64,000 nt of DNA from NCBI RefSeq assembly GCF_000739655.1, contig NZ_BATR01000162.1, positions 1 to 64,000 of the forward strand. Direction: 5' to 3'. Positions 19,498-28,258 of the stretch are shown here, in pieces (the stretch's first letter is position 1; each line of letters starts with the position of its first letter). A program made the position numbers and the translations under genes. Below the pieces are notes generated by a model. The model searched no databases, was not told the DNA's origin, and saw nothing but the letters and a program-made list of their open reading frames with translations. This DNA comes from Verrucomicrobium sp. BvORR106 (GTDB lineage Bacteria > Verrucomicrobiota > Verrucomicrobiia > Verrucomicrobiales > Verrucomicrobiaceae).

Positions 19498-20963
19498 CCC
19501 CTTTTCCCCTACTCCCAGCCTTGCTGGGCAGCATCGCGCTGCTCGCCCTCATTCCACCCACCTTGTCGGCGGAGGAGAACTATCGTCGTATTCCCCTGGA
19601 AGCACCAGAGAGTCTGGTGCTGGAGGCCGGTGGCCTCGCGTGTCTGCCTGGTGGAAAGCTCGCGGTGGCCACCCGTCGGGGTGAGGTATGGATCGCCGAT
19701 CACCCCTATACCCCAGACGGGCGGCAGGTGGGCTGGCGACATTTCGCCAGTGCGCTCCACGAACCCCTGGGTCTGGCCTATCACGAAGGGGCCCTGTACG
19801 CCAGCCAGCGTAGTGAGGTCACCCGCATGAGGGACACGAATGGCGACGGCGTGGCGGACGAGTACCACTGCGCGGCCAAGGGCTGGGGGGTCTCCGGCGC
19901 CTACCACGAGTACGCCTACGGACCCAAGTTCGATCCTGCTGGCAACATGTGGGTGACGCTGAACTGCACCATGGGAGATGCCGTGACCCGGGACAAGAAC
20001 TGGCGGGGCTACGGATTGCGCATCGCCCCCGACGGTTCATGGAAACCCGTCTCTGGCGGCATGCGCTCCCCCTGTGGCGTTGGCATCAATCAGGCGGGCG
20101 ATGTCTTTTACACGGATCAGCAGGGCCACTGGAACTCCGCCTGCGGCATTCATCACATCCGCCAGGGTGCCTTTCACGGGCACACCGCCTCCTTTGCCTC
20201 CGCCACCCTGCCGGGAGCACCTTTTGCCGCGCCGACCGAGCTCGTGGAAAACGTGCCCATCCCAGAAGCCGCCCGGCGCATGCCCATCTACAAGCCCGCC
20301 GCCGTGTGGCTCCCCTACCGGAAGATGGGGATGAGCACCACCGACCTCGCTCTCGATGACACCGGGGGCAAGTTCGGCCCGTTCACCGGCCAGTTCTTTG
20401 TGGGGGAGCTCACGCAAGCCTGGGTGAACCGCGTGTACTTGGAGAAGGTGGAGGGAGAGTATCAGGGTGCCTGTTTCCCCTTCATGCAGGGATTCCAGGC
20501 CGGTGTTCTCCGCCTGGAGTTTGGCGAGGATGGCTCGTTGTTTGTCGGCGAAACCAGCCGGGGCTGGAGCTCCGTGGGGAGCAAGTCCTACGGTGTGGAA
20601 CGCGTCGTCTGGAACGGAAAGACTCCGTTCGCCATGCGCACCATGGAGGCCCGGCCCGAAGGCTTCCGCTGCACCTTCACCCGCCCGGTCACTCGAGAGG
20701 CCCTGAACTCTGCCTCCTGGAAAATGCGCAGCTACACCTATGAGTACCATGCCGAGTACGGCGGCCCCGACATCGATGAGAAGGAACCCACTCTCCACAT
20801 AGCCAGCCTCTCCCCCGATGGCCTGACCGTCGATCTCAAAGTCACCCCGCTGCGCGAAGGTTACATCCACGAACTCCAGGTCACCGGTCTCCACTCTTCC
20901 GACAACGAGCCCCTCACGCCCGACATCGCGCACTACACGCTCAACAAGATCCCCAAGTCCTGA
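19491..20963 (+). CDS. Secreted propeller-type dehydrogenase-like protein (PQQ/sorbosone dehydrogenase fold)
   Basis: 490 aa. A signal peptide ends near LSAEENYRR. The body reads as a six-bladed propeller of the glucose/sorbosone dehydrogenase and 'putative membrane-bound dehydrogenase' group: LACLPGGKLAVATRRGEVW, EPLGLAYHEGALYASQRSE, MRDTNGDGVADEY, GPKFDPAGNMWVTLNC, SPCGVGINQAGDVFYTD. The DTNGDGVADEY loop is a likely calcium site. A C-terminal ~100-residue beta domain follows. It overlaps the cytochrome by seven bases and, unusually for this window, has a strong ribosome site (GGAGG). A periplasmic sugar or sugar-derivative oxidation passing electrons to the cytochrome is plausible but not proved. 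Confidence 0.82.
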   Translation: MVAPFPLLPALLGSIALLALIPPTLSAEENYRRIPLEAPESLVLEAGGLACLPGGKLAVATRRGEVWIADHPYTPDGRQVGWRHFASALHEPLGLAYHEGALYASQRSEVTRMRDTNGDGVADEYHCAAKGWGVSGAYHEYAYGPKFDPAGNMWVTLNCTMGDAVTRDKNWRGYGLRIAPDGSWKPVSGGMRSPCGVGINQAGDVFYTDQQGHWNSACGIHHIRQGAFHGHTASFASATLPGAPFAAPTELVENVPIPEAARRMPIYKPAAVWLPYRKMGMSTTDLALDDTGGKFGPFTGQFFVGELTQAWVNRVYLEKVEGEYQGACFPFMQGFQAGVLRLEFGEDGSLFVGETSRGWSSVGSKSYGVERVVWNGKTPFAMRTMEARPEGFRCTFTRPVTREALNSASWKMRSYTYEYHAEYGGPDIDEKEPTLHIASLSPDGLTVDLKVTPLREGYIHELQVTGLHSSDNEPLTPDIAHYTLNKIPKS

Positions 20964-21009
20964 GTGCCGCAGCTCACCACTTACCTCTTACCCTTTACTT
21001 CTTACCGAG

Positions 21010-22188
21010 ATGTTTCGTCGTCACTTCCTAACCACCTTGGCCGCCACCACGGCCTCAACCGCCCTCACCGCGGCGAATCCCCCGCAGAAATGGCGCGTGG
21101 CCGTCCTCGGCGACAGCAACCACGGCAAATACGGCCACAGCCTGGACAGCATGTGGCTGCGTCTCCCGGAGGTGGAGATCGTCGCCGTCGCCGATCCCAA
21201 CCCCAAAGGACTCGAGGCCACGCTCAAGAAGCTCAACGTCACCACCGGATTCGCCGACTACCGGGAAATCGCACAGGTGAAACCTGACATCGTCGCCGTA
21301 TGTCCCGCCATGAGCCTGCATCGCGACATGGCCCTGGTGGTCGCCGCCAGCGGCGCGCGCGGCATCTACATGGAGAAGCCCTTCTGCCGTTCACTGGCTG
21401 AGGCGGATGACATCGTCAACGCTTGCGAGAAACATGGGGTGAAACTGGCCCTCGCCCATCGCAACCGCTGGCATCCCACCCTCCCCGTGGTGAAGCAGTT
21501 GGTCAATGACGGCACCATCGGCCGACTCCTCGAACTCAGGGGCCGGGGCAAGGAAGACCGGCGCGGCGGTCTGGAGGACCTGTGGATCCTCGGCTCGCAT
21601 GTCCTGAACCTCGCCACCTTTTTCACCGGCCGCCCCACGGCCTGTTCTGCCGAGGTACTCCTCGATTCCCGGCCCGTCACGCCTGCAGACGTCATCCGCA
21701 CCAAGGAGGACTTCAGCGCCATTGCGGGCAATGCCGTGCATGCCCGCTTTGAGACTGAGTCCGGGGTGCCCATCTACTTTGACTCCGTCCAAGACGCCGG
21801 CGATGCCAAGGTCGGGTTCGGGCTGCAACTCATCGGCACCAAGGGCATCATCGACATCCGGGTGGACAACACGCCGCTCGCCCACCTGCTTCTGGGGAAT
21901 CCGTTCCAGCCGGTGGCAGAGCCACGTACCTGGGTCCCCATCACCGCCGCCGGCGTGGGTGAACCGGAGCCCAACGCCAAGATCGGCAACATCGTCATGA
22001 GTCACGAACAAGGCGCCCGCGATCTCATCGCCGCCATCCAGGAGAACCGCCAACCACTCTGCAGCGCGGTGGATGGCCGCCTCACGGTGGAGATGATCAC
22101 CTCCGTGATGCTCTCCCACGTTCGCGGCGGCAAGCGGGTGGAGTTCCCGCTGGAACAGCCCGAGAATCCGTTTGGCGCCTGGAAGTAG
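21010..22188 (+). CDS. Tat-exported Gfo/Idh/MocA-family oxidoreductase
   Basis: 392 aa. The N-terminus has a twin-arginine signal (FRRHFLTTLAATTA). The nucleotide fold begins WRVAVLGDSNHGKYG, VADPNP binds the cofactor ribose region, and MEKPF is the family's catalytic EKP motif. HRNRWHP matches the substrate-domain pattern. Such enzymes oxidise or reduce sugars with tightly bound NAD(P), and Tat export of the folded, loaded enzyme is common in this phylum. It lies 46 bases after the propeller protein on the same strand, so it may share that transcript and act on the same sugar pathway. Confidence 0.9.
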   Translation: MFRRHFLTTLAATTASTALTAANPPQKWRVAVLGDSNHGKYGHSLDSMWLRLPEVEIVAVADPNPKGLEATLKKLNVTTGFADYREIAQVKPDIVAVCPAMSLHRDMALVVAASGARGIYMEKPFCRSLAEADDIVNACEKHGVKLALAHRNRWHPTLPVVKQLVNDGTIGRLLELRGRGKEDRRGGLEDLWILGSHVLNLATFFTGRPTACSAEVLLDSRPVTPADVIRTKEDFSAIAGNAVHARFETESGVPIYFDSVQDAGDAKVGFGLQLIGTKGIIDIRVDNTPLAHLLLGNPFQPVAEPRTWVPITAAGVGEPEPNAKIGNIVMSHEQGARDLIAAIQENRQPLCSAVDGRLTVEMITSVMLSHVRGGKRVEFPLEQPENPFGAWK

Positions 22189-22299
22189 CACAGCCAGTCA
22201 TTCAGTCGAAGCTCTTCCCCGAGCTGCTCCGGCACAGGTCGTTTTGAGAAGTCGCCAGACCGCCCTGAGCTCAATCTTGTTAATCCTTCAAAAATCTTG

Positions 22300-23454
22300 T
22301 CAATCCTGTCTCAATAACGTCTCCAGCCCCACACGATCCACTTTCCCCAGCGAGGTTCTAGGGATAAACTCCACACCCCGCACCTCACTCATCCGCTGAT
22401 ATCCTGGCACACCTTCATTGAAGTTCACCCGCAGCTTCTCCAAGGCAGCCTCGCTCATCTCCCCCACCAGCACCAGCCGCGTCTCCTGCCGGTCATCGGC
22501 CACGGGCCAGATCACGCAGGAGGCCGGAGCCAGCCCTTCCTCCAGGCAGATCTTCTCAAGCCTCGCCTGCAGTTCAGGCAGGCTCACCAGTTCCCCCAGC
22601 ACCTTCACAAACGAAGCCTCCCGCCCAAGGAAACGCAGAAACTGCCGCGAGCCATGATGCCAGATCTGCACGCGATCCCGCGTGACCAGTCCAGCCTCCG
22701 CATTAATTGGCTCCCATTGCCAGGCCCCATCGCGCCGCACCATGTAGCCCCTGGCAAGGGCGCTCCCCCGCACCGTCAAGCGGTCCGTTTCATCCGTGCC
22801 CAATTGCCAGCAGGGCAGAACCTCCAGCGAATCCGGATCAAAGCCCGCTCTCAGATGCTCCAGCGGCTCCGTCGCAATCTGCGACGCCGTCTCGGTCATG
22901 CCAAAGCTCTGCAATACCGGCCAGCCCAGCTCCAGAGCCCGCAGCGCCACCTCGCGGTTCATGCCGCCGCCCCCCACGACGATGGCCCGCAGCGACTCCG
23001 GCGCGGGAAGTCGGGCCGCCACCAGATCATACACCTGTGTCGGCACCAGGGACACCAGCGTGACTTTTTCGGCTGCACACTGGGCAGCGAACCGGGTCGC
23101 ATCCCATTTCCCCTCCAGGAACGTCCACGCAGCACGGCTCACATGGCAACGGGCCAGGATGGAGCAGCCGCCCACATGATGGGTGGGCAGGGCGAGGAGC
23201 CAACGGTCCTGCGACGTGGACTCCAGATGCTCATTCACTGCCCGTGCCGAGGTCAGCATGCCCTCCCGTGAGAGGCCCACCCACTTGGGCACGCCTTCGC
23301 TCCCGGAAGTTTTGAAATAACACAAGCCCGCCGTGTCGGCCCGGGCTTGAGCCATCTCCGCCAGTCTCTCCGGCGCATTCTCCCCCGGCGCCAGCGCCAG
23401 ATGCAAGCGCGCCGATTGCCAGAAGGCGTCGTTTTCCTGATGCGTGTGCAGCAT
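22300..23454 (-). CDS. menE: o-Succinylbenzoate-CoA ligase (short form)
   Basis: 384 aa. This is an adenylate-forming enzyme that activates o-succinylbenzoate to its CoA thioester in menaquinone synthesis. The nucleotide-binding signature is YFKTSGSEGVPK (about 47-58). Later blocks include VVGGGGMNREV, QSFGMTETASQIAT (the A5-type motif) and the hinge/C-terminal SLGKVDRVGLETL with the catalytic Lys. It is about 80-100 residues shorter than typical MenE at the N-terminus, starting close to the P-loop. It is the last gene of the men operon, 30 bases after menC. The assignment rests on motif plus neighbours. Confidence 0.87.
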   Translation of the reverse strand: MLHTHQENDAFWQSARLHLALAPGENAPERLAEMAQARADTAGLCYFKTSGSEGVPKWVGLSREGMLTSARAVNEHLESTSQDRWLLALPTHHVGGCSILARCHVSRAAWTFLEGKWDATRFAAQCAAEKVTLVSLVPTQVYDLVAARLPAPESLRAIVVGGGGMNREVALRALELGWPVLQSFGMTETASQIATEPLEHLRAGFDPDSLEVLPCWQLGTDETDRLTVRGSALARGYMVRRDGAWQWEPINAEAGLVTRDRVQIWHHGSRQFLRFLGREASFVKVLGELVSLPELQARLEKICLEEGLAPASCVIWPVADDRQETRLVLVGEMSEAALEKLRVNFNEGVPGYQRMSEVRGVEFIPRTSLGKVDRVGLETLLRQD

Positions 23455-23484
23455 ATCAGTCGTCTGTGCCGGAAAGGTTCACTC

Positions 23485-24447
23485 CTACAACTTCAGCCAG
23501 GCCAGCTTGTCCAGCACCTCATTGAAGCCCAGCCCGGTGCCGCTGCGATCCACCTTGAGCAATCCGCCCGCCGCACCCAGACGCTCAAAGAAGGAGTCTT
23601 TGGCAAAGAGATGATCCGTGGCCAGCCCACACAGGTCCATGCGATCCCCCACCTGCTGCCAGGCGAGAGCCGCCTCGTACGCGGCAAAGCTCTGGCCGAT
23701 GGCGTGATCCATGGCGGAGGTCATCACCACCCGCACGCGCTCCGGCACGCCGTCCAGCATCTCCCGCCACTCCCGTCGCCCGGGCTTGAGCACGGCCACG
23801 TTGAACCCCTCATCCGCACCGCGCAGCGCCTTGTCCAGGGCCAGATCCACCTCATAGCGACGTTGCATGTCCTCCCAGGCCTCGGGATCATAGGGAAAGG
23901 GATCTTCCACAAAGTCGAGCCGCATCCGCACCCGGGGCGACATCCATTCCATGAAGTTGCGGAACTGATGCTGCTCCAGGCAGGAGTTAAAGTCCGCGCG
24001 CAGCTTCACAGCCGAGCCCGCAGCCTTGGCGGCAAAGCTGTCCAGCCAGCGCAGCACCTCGCCCACGTTGTTCCAGCCCTTGGTCTTGATCGCCCCCCAG
24101 CCCTCTTCCACCACGCGGCGCATCTGCGGCTCACTGGGCTGATTTTGATCCCACGAGTAATGACACGGCGGAATCTCCAACCCCTCAAACAAGCTGACAC
24201 CCGCCCGGCGCGCCTCGCCATCCACTGCGGCCATGCGCAGGGCGCGCTCGATCACCTTGGACGTACCGCCATCCCGCAGCAGGTCCAGCTGATCCTTGAT
24301 CGGCGGATCGCCGAACTCCGGCCAAGGATGCAGGCACCCCACCCCACCGTTCACCATGATGAGCACCCCGTGAAACTCCCGCCGCTGCGACACCGCATTC
24401 AACGCACCGCGGGAGTACAGCGTGTACGGATGAATGTAGTAGGACAT
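23485..24447 (-). CDS. menC: o-Succinylbenzoate synthase
   Basis: 320 aa from the ATG at 24447 (MSYYIHPYTLYSRGALN); the longer frame upstream lacks family similarity. It is an enolase-superfamily dehydratase forming o-succinylbenzoate from SHCHC. Visible signatures are KLRADFN (catalytic Lys and metal-side residues), FVEDPFPYD (metal ligands Glu-Asp) and MTSAMDHAIGQ (the C-terminal catalytic-Lys region of the superfamily, here with Met-Asp-His in the loop). VNGGVGCLHPWPEFGD at the N-terminus is the OSBS '20s loop' region. It sits between menA and menE on the same strand. Confidence 0.88.
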   Translation of the reverse strand: MSYYIHPYTLYSRGALNAVSQRREFHGVLIMVNGGVGCLHPWPEFGDPPIKDQLDLLRDGGTSKVIERALRMAAVDGEARRAGVSLFEGLEIPPCHYSWDQNQPSEPQMRRVVEEGWGAIKTKGWNNVGEVLRWLDSFAAKAAGSAVKLRADFNSCLEQHQFRNFMEWMSPRVRMRLDFVEDPFPYDPEAWEDMQRRYEVDLALDKALRGADEGFNVAVLKPGRREWREMLDGVPERVRVVMTSAMDHAIGQSFAAYEAALAWQQVGDRMDLCGLATDHLFAKDSFFERLGAAGGLLKVDRSGTGLGFNEVLDKLAWLKL

Positions 24448-24521
24448 GGTTGGGGAGGAAGTTGAGGCGCTGCGCTGGTTGAGGCGGGCTTCGCCCTGGT
24501 TTAGGAGTTTAGGAAAATTCG

Positions 24522-25403
24522 CTAACCCCAGATCAATGCGGCGATGAAAGCGAAGGAGAAGGCCAGGAGGGAGGCGCCGGCCATGGCGAGGAATTTGTTG
24601 TAGCGGGGAGAAGGCTCTGTCTTCCAAATCGCGGTGGCCAGTCCAGCGGCGGCAAGGAATGCGATGGCAAAGGGAGCCCAGCGCACGGCAGGAGTCTGCC
24701 AGTAGAAGCAGAGCCCCAGAGTGACGAGGTAGAGCAGCGTGATCTCCACCCGCGCGAAGGTCTTGCCGAAGCGCACGGCCAGCGTCTTCTTGCCCGTCTT
24801 GGTGTCTTCCTCAACGTCCCGCAGGTTGTTGATGGCAATGAGCACCGTGGAGAGACAGCCAATCTGCAGACCCGCCACGAGCGCTTCCACATGCCACTGC
24901 CCGCTCTGCACAAACGCGGAACCAGTCACCGCGATGAGGCCGAAGAACAGCACCACAAACAGCTCCCCCAGGCCGCGATAAGCCAGCGGCACGGGTCCAC
25001 CTGTGTAGCCATAGCAGAACCACAGCGAGGGAATGCCGATGGCGAGAATGGGCCAGCCACACTGCCAGATCAGCGCCGCCCCCATCACACTGGCGATTCC
25101 CAGAAAAAGCACCGCCGCCTTCATCACCGCGCCGGCGGACATCATGCCGGAGGCCGTGATACGCACCGGGCCGAGTCGTTCCTCGGTATCGCTCCCCTTC
25201 ATCGCATCCACGGCATCGTTGAAGAAGTTCGTGGCGATTTGCAGGCAGATGCAGCTTCCCAGCGTGGCCAGCATGAGCCATACGCAGAACTCCCCGCTGA
25301 GCTTCCAGCCCAGCGTGGAGCCCACCAGCACAGGGGCCACGGCGGCCCCCAGCGTCTTGGGACGGGCTGCCAGGATCCAGGGTTTGATCTTTCCGGCGCT
25401 CAT
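24522..25403 (-). CDS. menA: 1,4-dihydroxy-2-naphthoate polyprenyltransferase
   Basis: 293 aa, an integral membrane enzyme of the UbiA family with about eight or nine TM segments. It joins DHNA to a polyprenyl diphosphate to make demethylmenaquinone. The first aspartate-rich motif is NFFNDAVDAMKGSD and the second is NNLRDVEEDTKTGKKTLAVRFG; both bind magnesium-diphosphate. The start KPWILAARPKTLGAAVAPVL is typical of bacterial MenA. It lies 32 bases downstream of menB and about 75 bases upstream of menC in the same operon. Confidence 0.93.
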   Translation of the reverse strand: MSAGKIKPWILAARPKTLGAAVAPVLVGSTLGWKLSGEFCVWLMLATLGSCICLQIATNFFNDAVDAMKGSDTEERLGPVRITASGMMSAGAVMKAAVLFLGIASVMGAALIWQCGWPILAIGIPSLWFCYGYTGGPVPLAYRGLGELFVVLFFGLIAVTGSAFVQSGQWHVEALVAGLQIGCLSTVLIAINNLRDVEEDTKTGKKTLAVRFGKTFARVEITLLYLVTLGLCFYWQTPAVRWAPFAIAFLAAAGLATAIWKTEPSPRYNKFLAMAGASLLAFSFAFIAALIWG

Positions 25404-25435
25404 GATGAAAGGCCTGCGTTAGATCTTGAACCGCC

Positions 25436-26248
25436 TCACGGCACGCGGGGGAACTTGGAGAAGTCCGGCTGGCGTTTTTCCACGAACGCATTTTTGCCCT
25501 CCTTCGCCTCCTCGCTCATGTAGTAGAGCAGCGTCGCATTGCCCGCCAGATCCAGCAGGCCCATCTGGCCGTCACAGTCCGCATTGAGGGCGGACTTCAG
25601 GCAGCGCAACGCCAGCGGCGAGTGCGCCAGGATCTCACGGCACCACTTCACGGTTTCTTCTTCCAGCTCAGCCAAGGGCACCACGTGGTTCACCAGGCCC
25701 ATGTCCAGCGCCTGCTGCGCATCATACTGGCGGCACAGGTACCAGATCTCGCGCGCCTTCTTCTGCCCCACGATGCGGGCCAGGTAGCTGCTGCCAAGAC
25801 CGCCGTCGAACGAGCCCACCTTGGGCCCCGTCTGGCCGAATCGGGCGTTGTCCGCCGCGATGGTCAGGTCGCACACGATGTGCAGCACATGGCCACCACC
25901 GATCGCGTAGCCCGCCACCATGGCGATCACCGGCTTGGGAATGCCGCGAATCTTCTTCTGCAGGTCCAGCACATTCAGGCGGGGCACGCCATCGCTGCCC
26001 ACGTATCCTGCGTGCCCGCGCACCTTCTGGTCTCCACCAGAGCAGAAGGCATCCGGCCCCTCGCCCGTCAAGATGACAACGCCCACCTCGGGATCCTCAT
26101 GCGCCACGTCAAAGGCATTCAAGAGCTCATGCACCGTCAGCGGACGGAACGCATTGCGCACCTCCGGCCGGTTGATCGTAATTTTCGCGATGCCGTCGCT
26201 GGACTTCTCCAGCTTGATGTCCTGGTATTCTTTAACGGAGGTCCACAT
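25436..26248 (-). CDS. menB: 1,4-dihydroxy-2-naphthoyl-CoA synthase
   Basis: 270 aa from the ATG at 26248; a TTG two codons upstream is an alternative. It is a crotonase-fold enzyme that closes the second ring of the naphthoquinone from OSB-Co[10 protein letters not shown] is the MenB-specific oxyanion/loop motif, [13 protein letters not shown] the second oxyanion segment, and [18 protein letters not shown] carries the conserved Asp/Gly stretch. It is the first gene of a menB-menA-menC-menE operon. menD, menF, menH and the methyltransferase are not in this window. Confidence 0.94.
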   Translation of the reverse strand: MWTSVKEYQDIKLEKSSDGIAKITINRPEVRNAFRPLTVHELLNAFDVAHEDPEVGVVILTGEGPDAFCSGGDQKVRGHAGYVGSDGVPRLNVLDLQKKIRGIPKPVIAMVAGYAIGGGHVLHIVCDLTIAADNARFGQTGPKVGSFDGGLGSSYLARIVGQKKAREIWYLCRQYDAQQALDMGLVNHVVPLAELEEETVKWCREILAHSPLALRCLKSALNADCDGQMGLLDLAGNATLLYYMSEEAKEGKNAFVEKRQPDFSKFPRVP

Positions 26249-26427
26249 GGTCAAGGTCGGTTGTCAGGAAGGGTGTCGAGGTCGTAGGTCGGGAAGGAAC
26301 GCTTTAGCGCAGCTTGGCGTGGAAGCATCCCGTTTCGCAGATTTTGTACGTCTGGAGGCGCAATGTCGCCGCGCCGCGCTCCGGAGCCCTCATGTTCGGA
26401 GTACGAACAGCTTCCCGATCCCTCTGC

Positions 26428-26634
26428 TCAGTGCCCGTCCCTGGTGCGGGCCACCGCATATTTTACTCGCATCGCGTCAAGAAACTCCGCGAGGGGCCGT
26501 CCCTCTCCCGAAAGCGCCGTCGCTATCCCTTGCTTGATGGCGGCAACAGCTTCCCAATCCTCCGCACAGCCTGACTGATCTGAGGTGCCTTTCCCGTGGT
26601 GATCCAAGAGTGCCGCGTAGTCCAGAGGATCCAT
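26428..26634 (-). CDS. Small protein, antitoxin-like C-terminus
   Basis: 68 aa from the ATG at 26634 (MDPLDYAALLDHHGKG); an in-frame start 11 codons earlier exists. The C-terminal half (AIKQGIATALSGEGRPLAEF, then DAMRVKYAV) resembles the tail of small antitoxins of the ParE/RelE-partner type, which have the pattern AI.xGxxxxxxGxxxPLxExxxxxRxKY. No toxin gene is adjacent: the flanks are menB and a repeat-filled gap. It may be an orphan or decayed antitoxin, or a chance frame. Similarity is judged by eye. Confidence 0.4.
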   Translation of the reverse strand: MDPLDYAALLDHHGKGTSDQSGCAEDWEAVAAIKQGIATALSGEGRPLAEFLDAMRVKYAVARTRDGH

Positions 26635-26695
26635 GGCAAAAGATCGCAGCGCACCGAGCCTGCTCAAGTCAATTCTCCCTCACTCCCCTCACCCC

Positions 26696-26730
26696 CAACC
26701 GGCTCAGTTGCCGCAGGGTCGCACGCCCAA
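26696..26730 (+). repeat. Half-REP remnant with flank
   Basis: CAACCGGCTCAG, then a tail ending CGCACGCCCAA, matches the right half of the intact REP at 26842-26868 plus its downstream flank (26857-26890). The GTAG head is missing. Confidence 0.6.
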
Positions 26731-26795
26731 GCATCTACGCCCGTCCGCCTCAGCCAGCATAACTATCGATGTCCGCCACGTCACCGCTCCGTTGC

Positions 26796-26868
26796 CTGAC
26801 CGGATGGCACATCCGGACTACTCCCGAACAGCTCTCCAGGCGTAGTCCGGTTGTCCCAACCGGCTCAG
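26796..26868. repeat. REPIN (inverted pair of GTAG-headed REP hairpins)
   Basis: A minus-strand REP at 26796-26821 (hairpin CCGGATGTGCCATCCGG) faces a plus-strand REP at 26842-26868 (hairpin CCGGTTGTCCCAACCGG) over a 20-base spacer. The heads GTAG point towards each other. It lies in the 348-base gap between the small ORF and mnmA, which otherwise holds no gene. Confidence 0.8.
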
Positions 26869-26921
26869 TCGCCGCAGGGACGCACGCCCAAACTGCCTGC
26901 GCCCCGTCCGACCGTCGGTCT

Positions 26922-26945
26922 CCACCACTCCACCACTCCACCACT
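26922..26945 (+). repeat. Short tandem repeat, three units of CCACCACT
   Basis: Three perfect 8-base units, with a further partial copy about 20 bases on (ctCCACCACTCC). It sits about 40 bases beyond the mnmA stop codon. It could vary in length between strains. Confidence 0.7.
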
Positions 26946-26982
26946 CCAATCCCGATCCCTCTACTCCACCACTCCAGCCGCT

Positions 26983-28080
26983 CTACTCATACCCGATCGA
27001 CTCAAACACCGCCCCCCCCAGCAGCTGATCCCCATCATACAACCCACAGATCTGCCCGGGTGTGAGGGCCCGCTGGGGCTCGTCATACACCAGCTCCGCG
27101 GCCCAGCCGTCTTCCCGCTGGAACGGCGTGTATGTCGCCGCCCCGGCCGGGCACCGATACCGCGGCTGGGCATCCAAGCGGCGAGGCACTAGAATGTCCG
27201 GCCCAGTCGTGGATATCTGCGTCAGGATCGCCTTTCGCGCCCAGAGCAGCGGCGTATCCGCGTGCTCGATTGCCACCACCAGTTCATTGGCGGCAGGGCG
27301 CTTGGCCACCACCACATAGGCCTGCTTGTAGAGGTTGGAGGGCACCCGCAGCCCCTTGCGCTGGCCTAGGGTGTAGAGATGCAGGCCGCGATGCTCACCC
27401 AGCACCTTGCCTTCCAGATTCACAATGTTCCCCGGATTGTCCGCCACGAAGGTGCGCAGGAAGTCCTCCATCTTCACCTCGCCGATGAAGCAGATCCCCT
27501 GGCTGTCCTTTTTCTCGGCCGTCTTCAGCCCCAGGCGTGAGGCCTCCACCCGCACCTCCGCCTTGGGCAGGTGACCAATGGGGAAACGCGCAATCTCCAC
27601 CTGCTCCGGCCGCATCATGGCCAGGAAGTAGGTCTGGTCCTTGTTGCCATCCACGCCACGTCGCACGATCGGGTGCCCCCCGCCTTCAGCAGGCGCTTCC
27701 CAGCGGGCATAGTGGCCGGTAGCGATGGCATCGTACCCCTGATCCTTGGCCCACTCCCAGAGCACGCCGAACTTCATCTCCCGGTTGCACATCACGTCCG
27801 GGTTGGGCGTGATCCCCTCTTGATATCCGGCCAGGAGGTACTTCACCACCTTCTCCCGATACTCCCGCATCAGGTTCACCACGCGGAACTCGATCCCGAG
27901 CTGGTCCGCCACGGCGCGAGCGTCCTCGATGTCCTCCTGCCAGGGACAGTGACCGATGATGTTCTCCTCGTTGATCCAGTTCTTCATGTACGCGCCAGAC
28001 ACATCATGCCCCTCGCGGACGAGCAGGGCGGCGGCGACACTGCTGTCCACGCCTCCAGACAGCGCGGCTAGGATCTTCAT
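26983..28080 (-). CDS. mnmA: tRNA-specific 2-thiouridylase
   Basis: 365 aa, full length. It thiolates U34 of Lys, Glu and Gln tRNAs using persulfide sulfur. The ATP pyrophosphatase loop is SGGVDSS at residues 8-14. The two catalytic cysteines are Cys98 in [13 protein letters not shown] and Cys197 in SQGICFIGE. Other conserved blocks are TGHYAR, DQTYFL and HTLGQRKGL-like [13 protein letters not shown]. The C-terminal beta-barrel is complete. The start is the ATG at 28080. It appears monocistronic and diverges from the gene at 28259. Confidence 0.96.
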   Translation of the reverse strand: MKILAALSGGVDSSVAAALLVREGHDVSGAYMKNWINEENIIGHCPWQEDIEDARAVADQLGIEFRVVNLMREYREKVVKYLLAGYQEGITPNPDVMCNREMKFGVLWEWAKDQGYDAIATGHYARWEAPAEGGGHPIVRRGVDGNKDQTYFLAMMRPEQVEIARFPIGHLPKAEVRVEASRLGLKTAEKKDSQGICFIGEVKMEDFLRTFVADNPGNIVNLEGKVLGEHRGLHLYTLGQRKGLRVPSNLYKQAYVVVAKRPAANELVVAIEHADTPLLWARKAILTQISTTGPDILVPRRLDAQPRYRCPAGAATYTPFQREDGWAAELVYDEPQRALTPGQICGLYDGDQLLGGAVFESIGYE

Positions 28081-28258
28081 GGGAATCAGTACGGTAAGGG
28101 AAAGTTACGCCCGATATCCCACGCCGGGCGGGGAAAAAAGGGACCCGCGTACTCGCTTGCCCCGGGCCCTGTGTCAATCCCCAACCACCCTGTCAGGTGC
28201 GACCTCTCGTCACGTTTTCCCCCCTTTCCTTTTCCCCCGGCACGCGCTACCAACTCCC

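Noticed and set aside
26796-26945. Clustered short repeats as a CRISPR array
   Set aside because: The units are inverted hairpins with GTAG heads and an 8-bp microsatellite. There are no regular spacers and no cas genes.
28081-28258. Extending the gene at 28259 upstream to 27956
   Set aside because: That part is antisense to the 5' end of mnmA, and the membrane segment begins just after the ATG at 28259.
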